From the NCBI GenBank assembly GCA_025449725.1, contig JANWIU010000035.1, positions 1-5,674 on the forward strand: DNA of 5,674 nucleotides, read 5' to 3'. This document shows, piece after piece, positions 1-5,626 of this stretch. A program made the position numbers and the translations under genes. The first letter of the stretch is position 1, and each line of letters starts with the position of its first letter. The notes under the pieces were generated by a model. The model did not search any database. It saw only the letters and a list, made by a program, of their open reading frames with translations, and was not told the DNA's origin. Source of the DNA: Pseudobdellovibrio sp. (lineage in GTDB: Bacteria; Bdellovibrionota; Bdellovibrionia; Bdellovibrionales; Bdellovibrionaceae).

Positions 1-481
1 GATCACGGTCAGGAAACACTTCTGACTGCAACGGTAAAAATGCGCCACCGCTGTCGACTAAATAAATACAGGGAAGGCCGTTTTCCATCGCCACTTCTTG
101 CGCGCGTAAATGTTTTTTAACAGTCATTGGAAAGTAAGTGCCGCCTTTTACCGTGGCATCGTTTCCGACAACGACACATTCAATACCTTCGATGACACCA
201 ATGCCGGTCACAATGCCGGCTGCAGGGGCTTGGCCATCGTACATATCATCGGCGGCTAAGGTAGAAAATTCTAAAAAGGCTGTGCCGGGATCAATCAAAG
301 CTTCGATGCGTTCTCGCACTGTCAGCTTGCCGCGAGAGCGGTGCTTGGCCTGCGATTCTTCGCCCCCGCCCATTTTTGCGGTTTCGACTTTTTTACGCCA
401 TTGTTGAATTTGTTCCAACAGCGCGGCTTTGTTTTTTTTAAACTCGTCCGAATCTGAATTAATTTGAGTTTCTAAAATCAT
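1..481 (-). CDS. Acyl-CoA carboxylase beta subunit (carboxyltransferase), probably methylcrotonyl-CoA carboxylase beta chain; 3' end cut by window
   Basis: Biotin-dependent carboxyltransferase beta chain. With a biotinylated alpha subunit it would carboxylate 3-methylcrotonyl-CoA to 3-methylglutaconyl-CoA in cytosolic leucine/isovalerate catabolism. I translated the minus strand by hand from the ATG at 481-479 and got 160 uninterrupted codons to the window edge; family members are about 530-540 aa. Visible landmarks are a GGGEE segment (38-42), RGKLTVRERIE (50-60), LIDPGT (62-67), GNDATVKGGTYFPMT (106-120), KKHLRAQEVA (122-131) and LVDSGGAFLP (141-150) followed by EVFPDRD (154-160). These match the acyl-CoA binding N-terminal half of the MCC beta/LiuB type more closely than propionyl-CoA carboxylase beta, but geranyl-CoA carboxylase (AtuC) or another short-branched acyl-CoA carboxylase cannot be excluded. 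It is the second gene of an operon, 8 nt after the upstream gene, with AAGGA five bases before the ATG. Confidence 0.9.
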   Translation of the reverse strand, partial: MILETQINSDSDEFKKNKAALLEQIQQWRKKVETAKMGGGEESQAKHRSRGKLTVRERIEALIDPGTAFLEFSTLAADDMYDGQAPAAGIVTGIGVIEGIECVVVGNDATVKGGTYFPMTVKKHLRAQEVAMENGLPCIYLVDSGGAFLPLQSEVFPDRD

Positions 482-486
482 TTTTT

Positions 487-491
487 TCCTT
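487..491 (-). promoter_or_regulatory. Ribosome binding site of the carboxylase gene, overlapping the upstream stop codon
   Basis: On the minus strand AAGGA lies five A residues before the carboxylase ATG, and its first two A residues belong to the TAA stop of the upstream gene. The overlap favours translational coupling of the two genes. Confidence 0.7.
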
Positions 492-1026
492 AAGAGATCA
501 AATCAATTTTTTCAACGTAAAGAGTAAGCTTTACGGAATCTGATTTTTTTTGATTTTCTACTTTGATTTTAATATCGAACGTGACTTCGGTTTTTTTCTT
601 TTTTTGCAGACTGATAAAAAAATCATCCATGGCGGCCTGATCCGTTTCAAGTAACAGCGTCAGGTCTTGTTGCCATTTATTCTTTTTCGAAAAATTGTAA
701 TCCGTTCCTGTGATGTGAAAAAAGCTTTCCGACATTTGCTTTTGCAAAAATGCGCGGGCCAATTCGTAACTGGCGTTGATAACTAAACCGTGGTGCACTT
801 CGCTTTGAAAATCCAAATTAGAAGTGCGGGCCGGTATCAAACCTTTTACCGCGAAGTCTGAAACTTCTATCATGCGAAACCCTGTGCCCAGAAGTTCCGG
901 TGACAACCAGTCTAACGCATAGCTCAGTACGGGCTGTAAGGTTTTGGGACTTTTAATTTGTGCCCAGGTTTTCAGTTCTTTTAGTTTTTCGGTCGTGAAT
1001 TTAGAAGAGACTTTATAAAAATTCAT
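490..1026 (-). CDS. Hypothetical protein, possible hotdog-fold (thioesterase-like) domain, operonic with acyl-CoA carboxylase
   Basis: This is a 178-aa cytosolic protein with no signal peptide or membrane segment; I do not recognise a named family with certainty. A helical N-terminus (about 8-40) is followed by LSPELLGTGFR (41-51), strands around 52-65, then EVHHGLVINASYELARAF (76-93). A His-Gly pair at the start of a long hydrophobic helix recalls the central helix of hotdog-fold thioesterases and DUF4442-like proteins. The C-terminal half has alternating hydrophobic residues typical of beta strands and ends in a Lys-rich stretch and strand (about 141-178). The function inference is weak. 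I chose the ATG at 1026 because AAGGA lies 11 nt upstream; an in-frame ATG at 1062 would add 12 residues but has no Shine-Dalgarno sequence. Co-transcription with the carboxylase suggests a job in acyl-CoA metabolism, such as CoA-thioester hydrolysis or binding. Confidence 0.75.
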   Translation of the reverse strand: MNFYKVSSKFTTEKLKELKTWAQIKSPKTLQPVLSYALDWLSPELLGTGFRMIEVSDFAVKGLIPARTSNLDFQSEVHHGLVINASYELARAFLQKQMSESFFHITGTDYNFSKKNKWQQDLTLLLETDQAAMDDFFISLQKKKKTEVTFDIKIKVENQKKSDSVKLTLYVEKIDLIS

Positions 1027-1049
1027 ACTTGTTAAAATCCTTGCCTGCC

Positions 1050-1072
1050 AGGAGGCTAACATGGTGAACTAG
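1050..1072 (+). promoter_or_regulatory. Leader mini-ORF (Met-Val-Asn-stop) with its own strong ribosome binding site
   Basis: AGGAGG at 1050-1055, five bases, then ATG GTG AAC TAG at 1061-1072. It sits exactly 50 bp before the AGGAGG-N5-ATG of the downstream gene and resembles it (17 of 23 positions identical between 1047-1069 and 1097-1119). The stop TAG overlaps by one base a GTG at 1072 that is in frame with the downstream gene. It may be a translated leader, a decoy ribosome site, or simply a decayed duplication of the start region. Translation is not shown by the sequence. Confidence 0.35.
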
Positions 1073-1099
1073 TGTTGTCACATTTCATAGTGAATTGGC

Positions 1100-1105
1100 A
1101 GGAGG
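1100..1105 (+). promoter_or_regulatory. Strong ribosome binding site that fixes the start of the membrane-anchored protein
   Basis: A full AGGAGG lies five bases before the ATG at 1111. It makes that ATG the preferred start over the in-frame GTG at 1072, whose extension would also put polar residues ahead of an otherwise normal membrane anchor. Confidence 0.75.
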
Positions 1106-1110
1106 CAACA

Positions 1111-1608
1111 ATGGTAAAACTCGTCAGCTTTTTAGTATTTACGGCAGCCTTTATTTGGTCATGGTGCCTGTTTCATTCTAAAAGCAATGTGGGCATTGGT
1201 ATTCATGCCGGAATTCAAAGCAAATTGGCAGTTATCATTGAAGACGCCATTCATAAAGCCCGTCCTAATGCCTATAATTTTCAGATAATTACACTCTACA
1301 CCAAAAACGTCGAAGAGAATAAGATCAGCGCTTTTTTTACCTACCGCTATTCTGAAAAAATGGAAGAACGCGAAAGCACCGACCAAACCGTAAAAGGTGA
1401 GGCAGTTTTGAACCGTGCAGCGTCTGAAATCCCGGATGAACAGAAGTGGATAATCCAGTCCGTTAAAACTGATGATACGGCTATCGAATTCCGTGATGGT
1501 TCAGTGATTAAATCCGGTGATGTGGCAGCAGAAGACGCGACGGCGCCTGCCCTTTCTACTACTACTCCTTCACAGGCGCCACCTGCCGAAGAAAAAAAGA
1601 CTGAGTAA
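1111..1608 (+). CDS. Small membrane-anchored protein of unknown function
   Basis: This is a 165-aa protein I do not recognise. It starts MVK and has one hydrophobic segment at about residues 4-22, which reads as an uncleaved signal anchor or a signal peptide with no clear cleavage site. C19 is not in a convincing lipobox. Residues about 25-135 form a small alpha+beta domain: an amphipathic helix (IQSKLAVIIEDAIHKA, 35-50) and then strands including ISAFFTYRY (72-80), KWIIQSVKT (112-120) and TAIEFRDGSVI (123-133). This layout vaguely recalls NTF2-like or cystatin-like folds, which is inference only. The tail (about 138-165) is rich in Ala, Pro, Thr and Glu and probably disordered. The domain would face the periplasm. 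Its TAA overlaps the next ATG (TAATG), so it is probably translationally coupled to the methyltransferase. I see no convincing promoter in the gap to the divergent operon. Confidence 0.8.
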   Translation: MVKLVSFLVFTAAFIWSWCLFHSKSNVGIGIHAGIQSKLAVIIEDAIHKARPNAYNFQIITLYTKNVEENKISAFFTYRYSEKMEERESTDQTVKGEAVLNRAASEIPDEQKWIIQSVKTDDTAIEFRDGSVIKSGDVAAEDATAPALSTTTPSQAPPAEEKKTE

Positions 1609-2645
1609 TGCCTTCTGCTTTTATCGTCATAGATGAACGTGGCGATATTTTTTTAGATCCGAACGGACCTGTGTTGAGAGATCCGAACCAGGTCGAAGAA
1701 ATTCAGCGGAATTTAAAATTAACTGAAAAATTTGCTCTCGAAACCGAATTTCAAGGGGAAATGTATTTTGTCGAAGCCTTTGATCACCCTTTGCAAATTA
1801 TTGCGATCGAAATTAAGGGTAATCAGGTTTTACTGCAAACACGTCAGAACGTTTTGTTTGAAGCAGACGAACGCAAATGGTCAGTTGATGAATGGGACCG
1901 TTTTAATGGTCTGACAACTTCCGGTGCGCCATTTGTTTTAACTGAAAAAGCGCAAGACGGGTTATTTAACAAAGTTAGTTCTTTTGACGATGAAGGATTT
2001 TCTGCGGGCGATAGATATATCGCGACACCCCCTTACTACATTGAAGCCCCTTCGATCGAAAATTCACAGTTCTGGACTGATATTTACACAAATGAAGTGA
2101 ACCCTGGTTGGAATCTGAATCAGCCGGCAGAGGCCTTCAAAGATATGCTGCCACGACTGAAAATGCCGAAGTCTCGCGTCTTAGTGTTAGGAGCAGGTGA
2201 AGGGCACGATGCTGCGTTCTTTGCGGAAGCAGGCCATTTGGTGACTGCTGTTGATTTTTCAAAAGAGGCGATTGCCCGTGGCCGCCAAAAATATGCCCAC
2301 CTGTCTAACTTAACTTTTTACGAAGAAAATATATTTAATCTTCCGCAAGAATGGAATTTTTCTTTCGATGTGGTCGTAGAGCACACTTGCTTTTGCGCGA
2401 TTCCGCCTGAAAAAAGAAATGAATTGGTACGACTTTACCGCCGCATGCTTCACGAAGAAGGCCAACTGATTGCGGTATTTTTCGCAATGGAAAAGCGATC
2501 TGGCCCGCCATACGGTTCTACCGAATGGGAAATCCGCAAGCGAACAGAACCAGGTTTTCATTATTTATTCTGGGGCCGCCTAAGAAATTCCCTAGAAAAC
2601 CGCTTGGGCCGCGAACTATTCGTTTTAGCTAAGAAGAAAAAATAG
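1608..2645 (+). CDS. Two-domain SAM-dependent methyltransferase, thiopurine/thiol (HOL-type) methyltransferase superfamily
   Basis: A 345-aa cytosolic protein. Residues about 154-345 form a class I Rossmann methyltransferase. FWTDIYTNEVNPGWNL (155-170) matches the N-terminal signature of TPMT/HOL enzymes. VLVLGAGEGHD (191-201) is SAM motif I, and D216 in AVDFS (214-218) is the acidic residue expected to bind the SAM ribose. FDVVVEHTCFCAIPPEKR (253-270) closely resembles the substrate-side motif of plant halide/thiol methyltransferases, and GPPYG (299-303) fits the same family. Such enzymes methylate small soft nucleophiles (thiols, halides, selenium or tellurium compounds); the substrate here is unknown. 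The first 115 or so residues are an extra, mostly beta-strand domain beginning with FIVIDERGDIFLD (5-17). I do not recognise it with confidence; a DUF4505-like relationship is only a guess. Typical TPMT-type enzymes are about 200-230 aa, so this is a fusion. Its ATG overlaps the preceding stop (TAATG), and there is no separate strong ribosome site. Confidence 0.85.
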   Translation: MPSAFIVIDERGDIFLDPNGPVLRDPNQVEEIQRNLKLTEKFALETEFQGEMYFVEAFDHPLQIIAIEIKGNQVLLQTRQNVLFEADERKWSVDEWDRFNGLTTSGAPFVLTEKAQDGLFNKVSSFDDEGFSAGDRYIATPPYYIEAPSIENSQFWTDIYTNEVNPGWNLNQPAEAFKDMLPRLKMPKSRVLVLGAGEGHDAAFFAEAGHLVTAVDFSKEAIARGRQKYAHLSNLTFYEENIFNLPQEWNFSFDVVVEHTCFCAIPPEKRNELVRLYRRMLHEEGQLIAVFFAMEKRSGPPYGSTEWEIRKRTEPGFHYLFWGRLRNSLENRLGRELFVLAKKKK

Positions 2646-2682
2646 GTTCCAGGTCCTGTGTGTTACAACATGTGCCAGGTTC
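2646..2682 (+). repeat. Short REP-like intergenic repeat, copy A
   Basis: Directly after the methyltransferase stop, the hexamer CCAGGT occurs twice (2649-2654 and 2675-2680), flanking imperfect dyad sequence. CAGGTCCTG (2650-2658) is a palindrome around one base, and TGTT/AACA (2661-2664/2667-2670) form an inner dyad. CAGGTCCTGT followed by ATGTGC also occurs on the minus strand at 4271-4249, suggesting a small repeat family. Resemblance to REP-type intergenic elements is inferred from form and location. Confidence 0.35.
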
Positions 2683-2687
2683 AATAA

Positions 2688-2719
2688 AAAAAAGGGCCGG
2701 ATTTCTCCTGCCCTTTTTT
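2688..2719. terminator. Bidirectional rho-independent terminator between convergent genes
   Basis: A perfect 10-bp stem pairs AAAAAAGGGC (2688-2697) with GCCCTTTTTT (2710-2719). Past one C/T mismatch the stem extends by GG/CC (2699-2700 with 2707-2708), leaving a six-base loop. The A-run on the left and T-run on the right give a U-tract on either strand, so it can end both the plus-strand methyltransferase unit and the minus-strand lipoprotein gene. Confidence 0.9.
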
Positions 2720-2739
2720 ATTTTCATGTAGTTTTTATT

Positions 2740-4125
2740 TTACAGTGCTGATTGCGTATCTGCTGCTGTTGTAGAACCTGAAAAACCGATTCCACCATGA
2801 GTCGATAACCAATCAATCCAAGTTGAAGAAGGTGAATTCGAAGGAAGGAAGAATGCTGTAATCGTTGCTGAACTACCAACTCCTAACTCCGTACCGCATC
2901 CAGTTGTAACAATGGCTCCGCCAGTAAGAATGCAGGATTTTGTACCATCAGTAAAATTCGATGTCAGCGTATCACTTCCGCCGAAGGATGCAGGCGAAGC
3001 AGCTCTCGTATAAACCTTACCTGTAATTTCTGTTGCTAAACTACCGGTTGCAGTCACAACAGAAGAATAGTTACTTTGAAGAGATCCTGTGGAATCACCG
3101 CCTTCGGTCATAACTCCTGTTAAATTTGCGACATCGCTTATGTCGCCACCAGTAAAGGTTAAGTCGCCTTTAATTCGAGTGTGGCGTGCAAATCCGCAAC
3201 TTGAAGAGGAAGAGCCAGGTTGGCAAATGGGATCATTAATTCCTGATTTAATTCTGTTCACACGCATTTCAAACCAAAGAGAGCCGCTGGTAGAACTGCT
3301 TCGGTCAATTCGACCAGCAGTGTATTCAATAGCGGTTCCTTGCATCATCGTGCCAGTACCCATGGTAGCAAATTCAAAGTCTCCGTTTTCAACCGGATCT
3401 CCCTCAATGGTGTCGTCGAATTTTGCTAACAGAATATATTTTAAAGAAGTTCCATCATCAGAAGCAATACGAATACCGTGTGAGTAATAAGTATTACCTG
3501 AAACTTCCGGCCAGTTGCTGCCTGAAGGATTCGTAGCAGCAGTAATTGTTCCGTTGAAAGTCATCGTAACACTTCCGCCAGAACCGCCCATGTCTGCAAT
3601 TTTGTCTGCAGAGGCACAGTTGGTATCAATTGTTATTGATGTAAACGGAACCGGTGTGTTGTTAAAAGAAATAGATCCCAAATTTCTTTCAACTGCACAA
3701 GCAACCATTCTTAAAGTGTCAACTGCACCTGATACTGTTTCCGGGCCGTTAGAATCGGCCGCTAAAGTACAATAGAATTTTTGTAGACCATAATTATCAT
3801 GGGATGTGGAATACTTCTCAGCGTCTTCAACTGCGCCATCAATAGGCCCAGAGTCTGATCCCGGCTCGCCGTGTTCTGTACAACTTGTAGCTGTTGATTG
3901 AATGTTGTTTCCACCAACTGCAAAAGAACTTGTTGTTGCTAAAGTGCCGCCCATTCCTTGAATCGCATCGGCAGCAGATCCCAGACCAGTTGACATTTTA
4001 CCTGCAGTTGAAAGATCTCCGGCAGCAGAAGGCGTTGAACTTCCTGCACAACGGCTGAAAATAATGGCGAGGCTGATGATTGCCAAAAATGAAATAATTC
4101 TCGAACTGTGTTGTCGAAGATTCAT
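2740..4125 (-). CDS. Large Ser/Thr/Gly-rich predicted lipoprotein of unknown function
   Basis: A 461-aa predicted exported lipoprotein. N-terminal R4/R9 and a hydrophobic stretch (10-23) precede FSRC (23-26), so C26 is the likely lipidated Cys. Phe at -3 and especially Arg at -1 are unusual for a lipobox, which makes lipidation probable rather than certain. A low-complexity Ala/Ser/Gly segment follows (27-70). The rest reads as a secreted beta-rich protein with eight further Cys (82, 119, 143, 170, 301, 310, 398, 410), an even number that would allow disulfides in the periplasm or at the surface. Other marks are GIRIASDDGTSLKYILLAKFDD (217-238, read as one beta region), C301/C310 flanking a run of five Ser, and a Trp-rich end (WIDWL, 436-440). 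No catalytic motif is seen. The start is supported by GGGAG seven bases before the ATG. It is single in its transcription unit, divergent from the other lipoprotein and ends at the shared terminator. Confidence 0.8.
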   Translation of the reverse strand: MNLRQHSSRIISFLAIISLAIIFSRCAGSSTPSAAGDLSTAGKMSTGLGSAADAIQGMGGTLATTSSFAVGGNNIQSTATSCTEHGEPGSDSGPIDGAVEDAEKYSTSHDNYGLQKFYCTLAADSNGPETVSGAVDTLRMVACAVERNLGSISFNNTPVPFTSITIDTNCASADKIADMGGSGGSVTMTFNGTITAATNPSGSNWPEVSGNTYYSHGIRIASDDGTSLKYILLAKFDDTIEGDPVENGDFEFATMGTGTMMQGTAIEYTAGRIDRSSSTSGSLWFEMRVNRIKSGINDPICQPGSSSSSCGFARHTRIKGDLTFTGGDISDVANLTGVMTEGGDSTGSLQSNYSSVVTATGSLATEITGKVYTRAASPASFGGSDTLTSNFTDGTKSCILTGGAIVTTGCGTELGVGSSATITAFFLPSNSPSSTWIDWLSTHGGIGFSGSTTAADTQSAL

Positions 4126-4345
4126 TAAAAAACTCCCTTTTATTTAATTAGACAGAACTAGTTTTGAACTTAATTGCCTTCAAGGCAACTGGACCAAAAT
4201 CCAATATATTTTGATTGCCTTTGTTAAGAATTTTAACAACTTCGCTGTGCACATTTCGTGAACAGGACCTGCTTTATTTTATCTTGTTAATTGTGCGCGC
4301 TTTAAGATTAATAGGGGAATTAAAAAAAGAATCAGGAGTCTTTGA
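4126..4345. promoter_or_regulatory. Divergent promoter/operator region between two lipoprotein genes
   Basis: This AT-rich 220-bp gap has no credible gene and must hold both promoters. Four dyads follow one another: TTGCCTT-C-AAGGCAA (4174-4188, perfect); CAAAAT/ATTTTG (4195-4213, 7-nt spacer); GTTAA/TTAAC (4223-4237); and CTGTGCAC/GTGAACAG (4245-4265, 5-nt spacer, one mismatch). Their centres lie 23 to 26 bp apart. A second TTGCCTT half-site starts at 4215, 41 bp from the first. Possible core elements, all weak: TCTAAT as a -10 for the minus gene (4152-4147) without a good -35, and TTGTTA (4284-4289) with TTAATA (4308-4313) for the plus gene. Confidence 0.45.
4245..4272 (-). repeat. Diverged copy B of the short intergenic repeat
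   Basis: Read on the minus strand, CAGGTCCTGT (4271-4262), seven bases, then ATGTGC (4254-4249). Copy A at 2650-2675 has the same 10-mer and 6-mer in the same order with a 10-base gap. The two copies are in opposite orientation. The core is palindromic, so chance or convergent operator structure is possible. It overlaps the fourth dyad of the intergenic region. Confidence 0.3.
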
Positions 4346-5626
4346 ATGAAAAGCATTTTCGTACTTATTTGCGGTCTATTAATTGCCGGAGGAATTTTTA
4401 ACAGCTGTACATCTGGCGGTGCTGATGGAAGCAATCCCGGGCGCGATTCAACAAGCTATACTTATTCTACAACTTCAAACGTAGGCGATTATACCGAATG
4501 GACATTCGACGGCTCTACTATCAGTGCCACTTGGCAAGTGATCAATGGCTCAGGAAATGTTGACATGACTTACACTGTGGTCGCAACTTGCCCGGTTTTT
4601 AATTCAACCTACGGCTACTACTCCTGCAATATTACAACTGGAGGCTGCACACCTGGAGCCTCAGCATGCTCTGGAACACCTTCAGGTACTTTTGATATGA
4701 TGGAAGTTCCTAACACAGCCATCTTTGTTCACACCGGAAGCGGAGCGAGTTCGCAATTACATGTAGGCCTACTTAAAGATTCAACTGCATGTTCTGCGAT
4801 CGTATCGGGTGATTATGTTTATGCTCGTACAGGCTTAGGAAGCCGTGAGCTTTTTGGTATCTACCGTACTGACAATAACTTCTTATCCGTAGTACATGCG
4901 GATTTCTCGATGTATTCAAGTGCTTCAGCAACGACTCCCGTTATTGAATACACCACTCAAGATGCTTCAGGCACAGGAGCGGTAACTCTATCTGACGGCG
5001 GCTGCAGCGGCGGCGTTCGCACACGCGGAGCCGGCGGCGGAAACTTAAGAGCCATGATGACGAACAGCGGACTATTTATTTTAGACATGCCATCGGGTCA
5101 AGGCGGTTTGGTTTCTTTCAAAATGGCAAACGCAGCAACTTTAACTGACTTCGAAAATAAAACATTCGGCGGAATTTCTTTTCCTGATAACGGAAGTCCG
5201 TCACCGATTTTAGCTGTTACCGGGACTTCCAGCAGCAATGCGGTAGCTGTGACTTCCGGAGATGTTAACGGAACCCCAATCGGTGCTGTTGATATCCGAC
5301 CGCTGACAAACAACACCTCTGCCGCAACAAGCCCTTCGTTTCCTGACTACAGTGTTGCACCCGCAAGCGGAACTTACGCCGCGAACACGGTTCTACAAGG
5401 CGCGTATCCAACGCCTAATACATTTCCGGGTATATTCAGAATTGACGGAGCGGTTTCTGACAGTGGCCGTGTGATGATGGCCGCAGCTAAATTGAATGGC
5501 AAAGTTGTAGCTTTCGGCTTTGTTTACAACTGGCGCGATTCAGGTCAAACAAATCCTGCAACAGGTTTACCGTTTAGCTCGAATGGCTTGTACAACACCG
5601 GTAACTTCATACTTTTCGAACGTTAG
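4346..5626 (+). CDS. Predicted secreted lipoprotein of unknown function
   Basis: A 426-aa exported protein that I cannot assign to a family. K2 and a hydrophobic core (4-17) precede FNSC (18-21), so C21 is the likely lipidated Cys; Phe at -3 is non-canonical but matches relaxed lipoboxes known from some Gram-negative groups. TSGGADGSN after the Cys is a flexible tether. The mature chain is Gly/Ser/Thr/Asn-rich, with six Cys: 82, 94, 101 and 108 clustered, plus 149 and 220. It has strand-like segments such as EWTFDGSTISATWQV (51-65), GLVSFKM (254-260) and a final domain ending in GFVYNW (391-396) and FILFER (421-426). A Gly-rich turn lies at 217-232. No enzyme motif is seen; adhesin-like or beta-rich surface roles are only guesses. 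AGGAG seven bases before the ATG supports the start. It is divergent from the other lipoprotein and not evidently homologous to it. No terminator is visible downstream. Confidence 0.82.
   Translation: MKSIFVLICGLLIAGGIFNSCTSGGADGSNPGRDSTSYTYSTTSNVGDYTEWTFDGSTISATWQVINGSGNVDMTYTVVATCPVFNSTYGYYSCNITTGGCTPGASACSGTPSGTFDMMEVPNTAIFVHTGSGASSQLHVGLLKDSTACSAIVSGDYVYARTGLGSRELFGIYRTDNNFLSVVHADFSMYSSASATTPVIEYTTQDASGTGAVTLSDGGCSGGVRTRGAGGGNLRAMMTNSGLFILDMPSGQGGLVSFKMANAATLTDFENKTFGGISFPDNGSPSPILAVTGTSSSNAVAVTSGDVNGTPIGAVDIRPLTNNTSAATSPSFPDYSVAPASGTYAANTVLQGAYPTPNTFPGIFRIDGAVSDSGRVMMAAAKLNGKVVAFGFVYNWRDSGQTNPATGLPFSSNGLYNTGNFILFER

Noticed and set aside
138..407. Plus-strand open frame of 89 codons
   Set aside because: It lies opposite the clearly coding carboxylase gene, and its translation is low-complexity without family features.
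1060..1062. Alternative upstream ATG for the minus-strand hypothetical gene
   Set aside because: It has no Shine-Dalgarno sequence, whereas the ATG at 1026 has AAGGA upstream; the 12 extra residues are antisense to the strong AGGAGG of the plus-strand leader.
1072..1074. GTG as start of the membrane-anchored protein
   Set aside because: The ATG at 1111 has a perfect AGGAGG five bases upstream and starts immediately before the hydrophobic anchor.
2310..2561. Minus-strand open frame of 83 codons
   Set aside because: It is antisense to the conserved methyltransferase core and has no ribosome site or recognisable domain.
3089..3775. Two plus-strand open frames inside the minus-strand lipoprotein gene
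   Set aside because: They are antisense shadows; the minus frame has a signal peptide, a ribosome site and a terminator.
4174..4188. TTGCCTT palindrome as a terminator
   Set aside because: It has a one-base centre and no U-tract on either side, and it lies between divergent starts where no terminator is needed.
5098..5316. Minus-strand open frame inside the plus-strand lipoprotein gene
   Set aside because: It is a shadow of a well-supported gene and has no independent signals.
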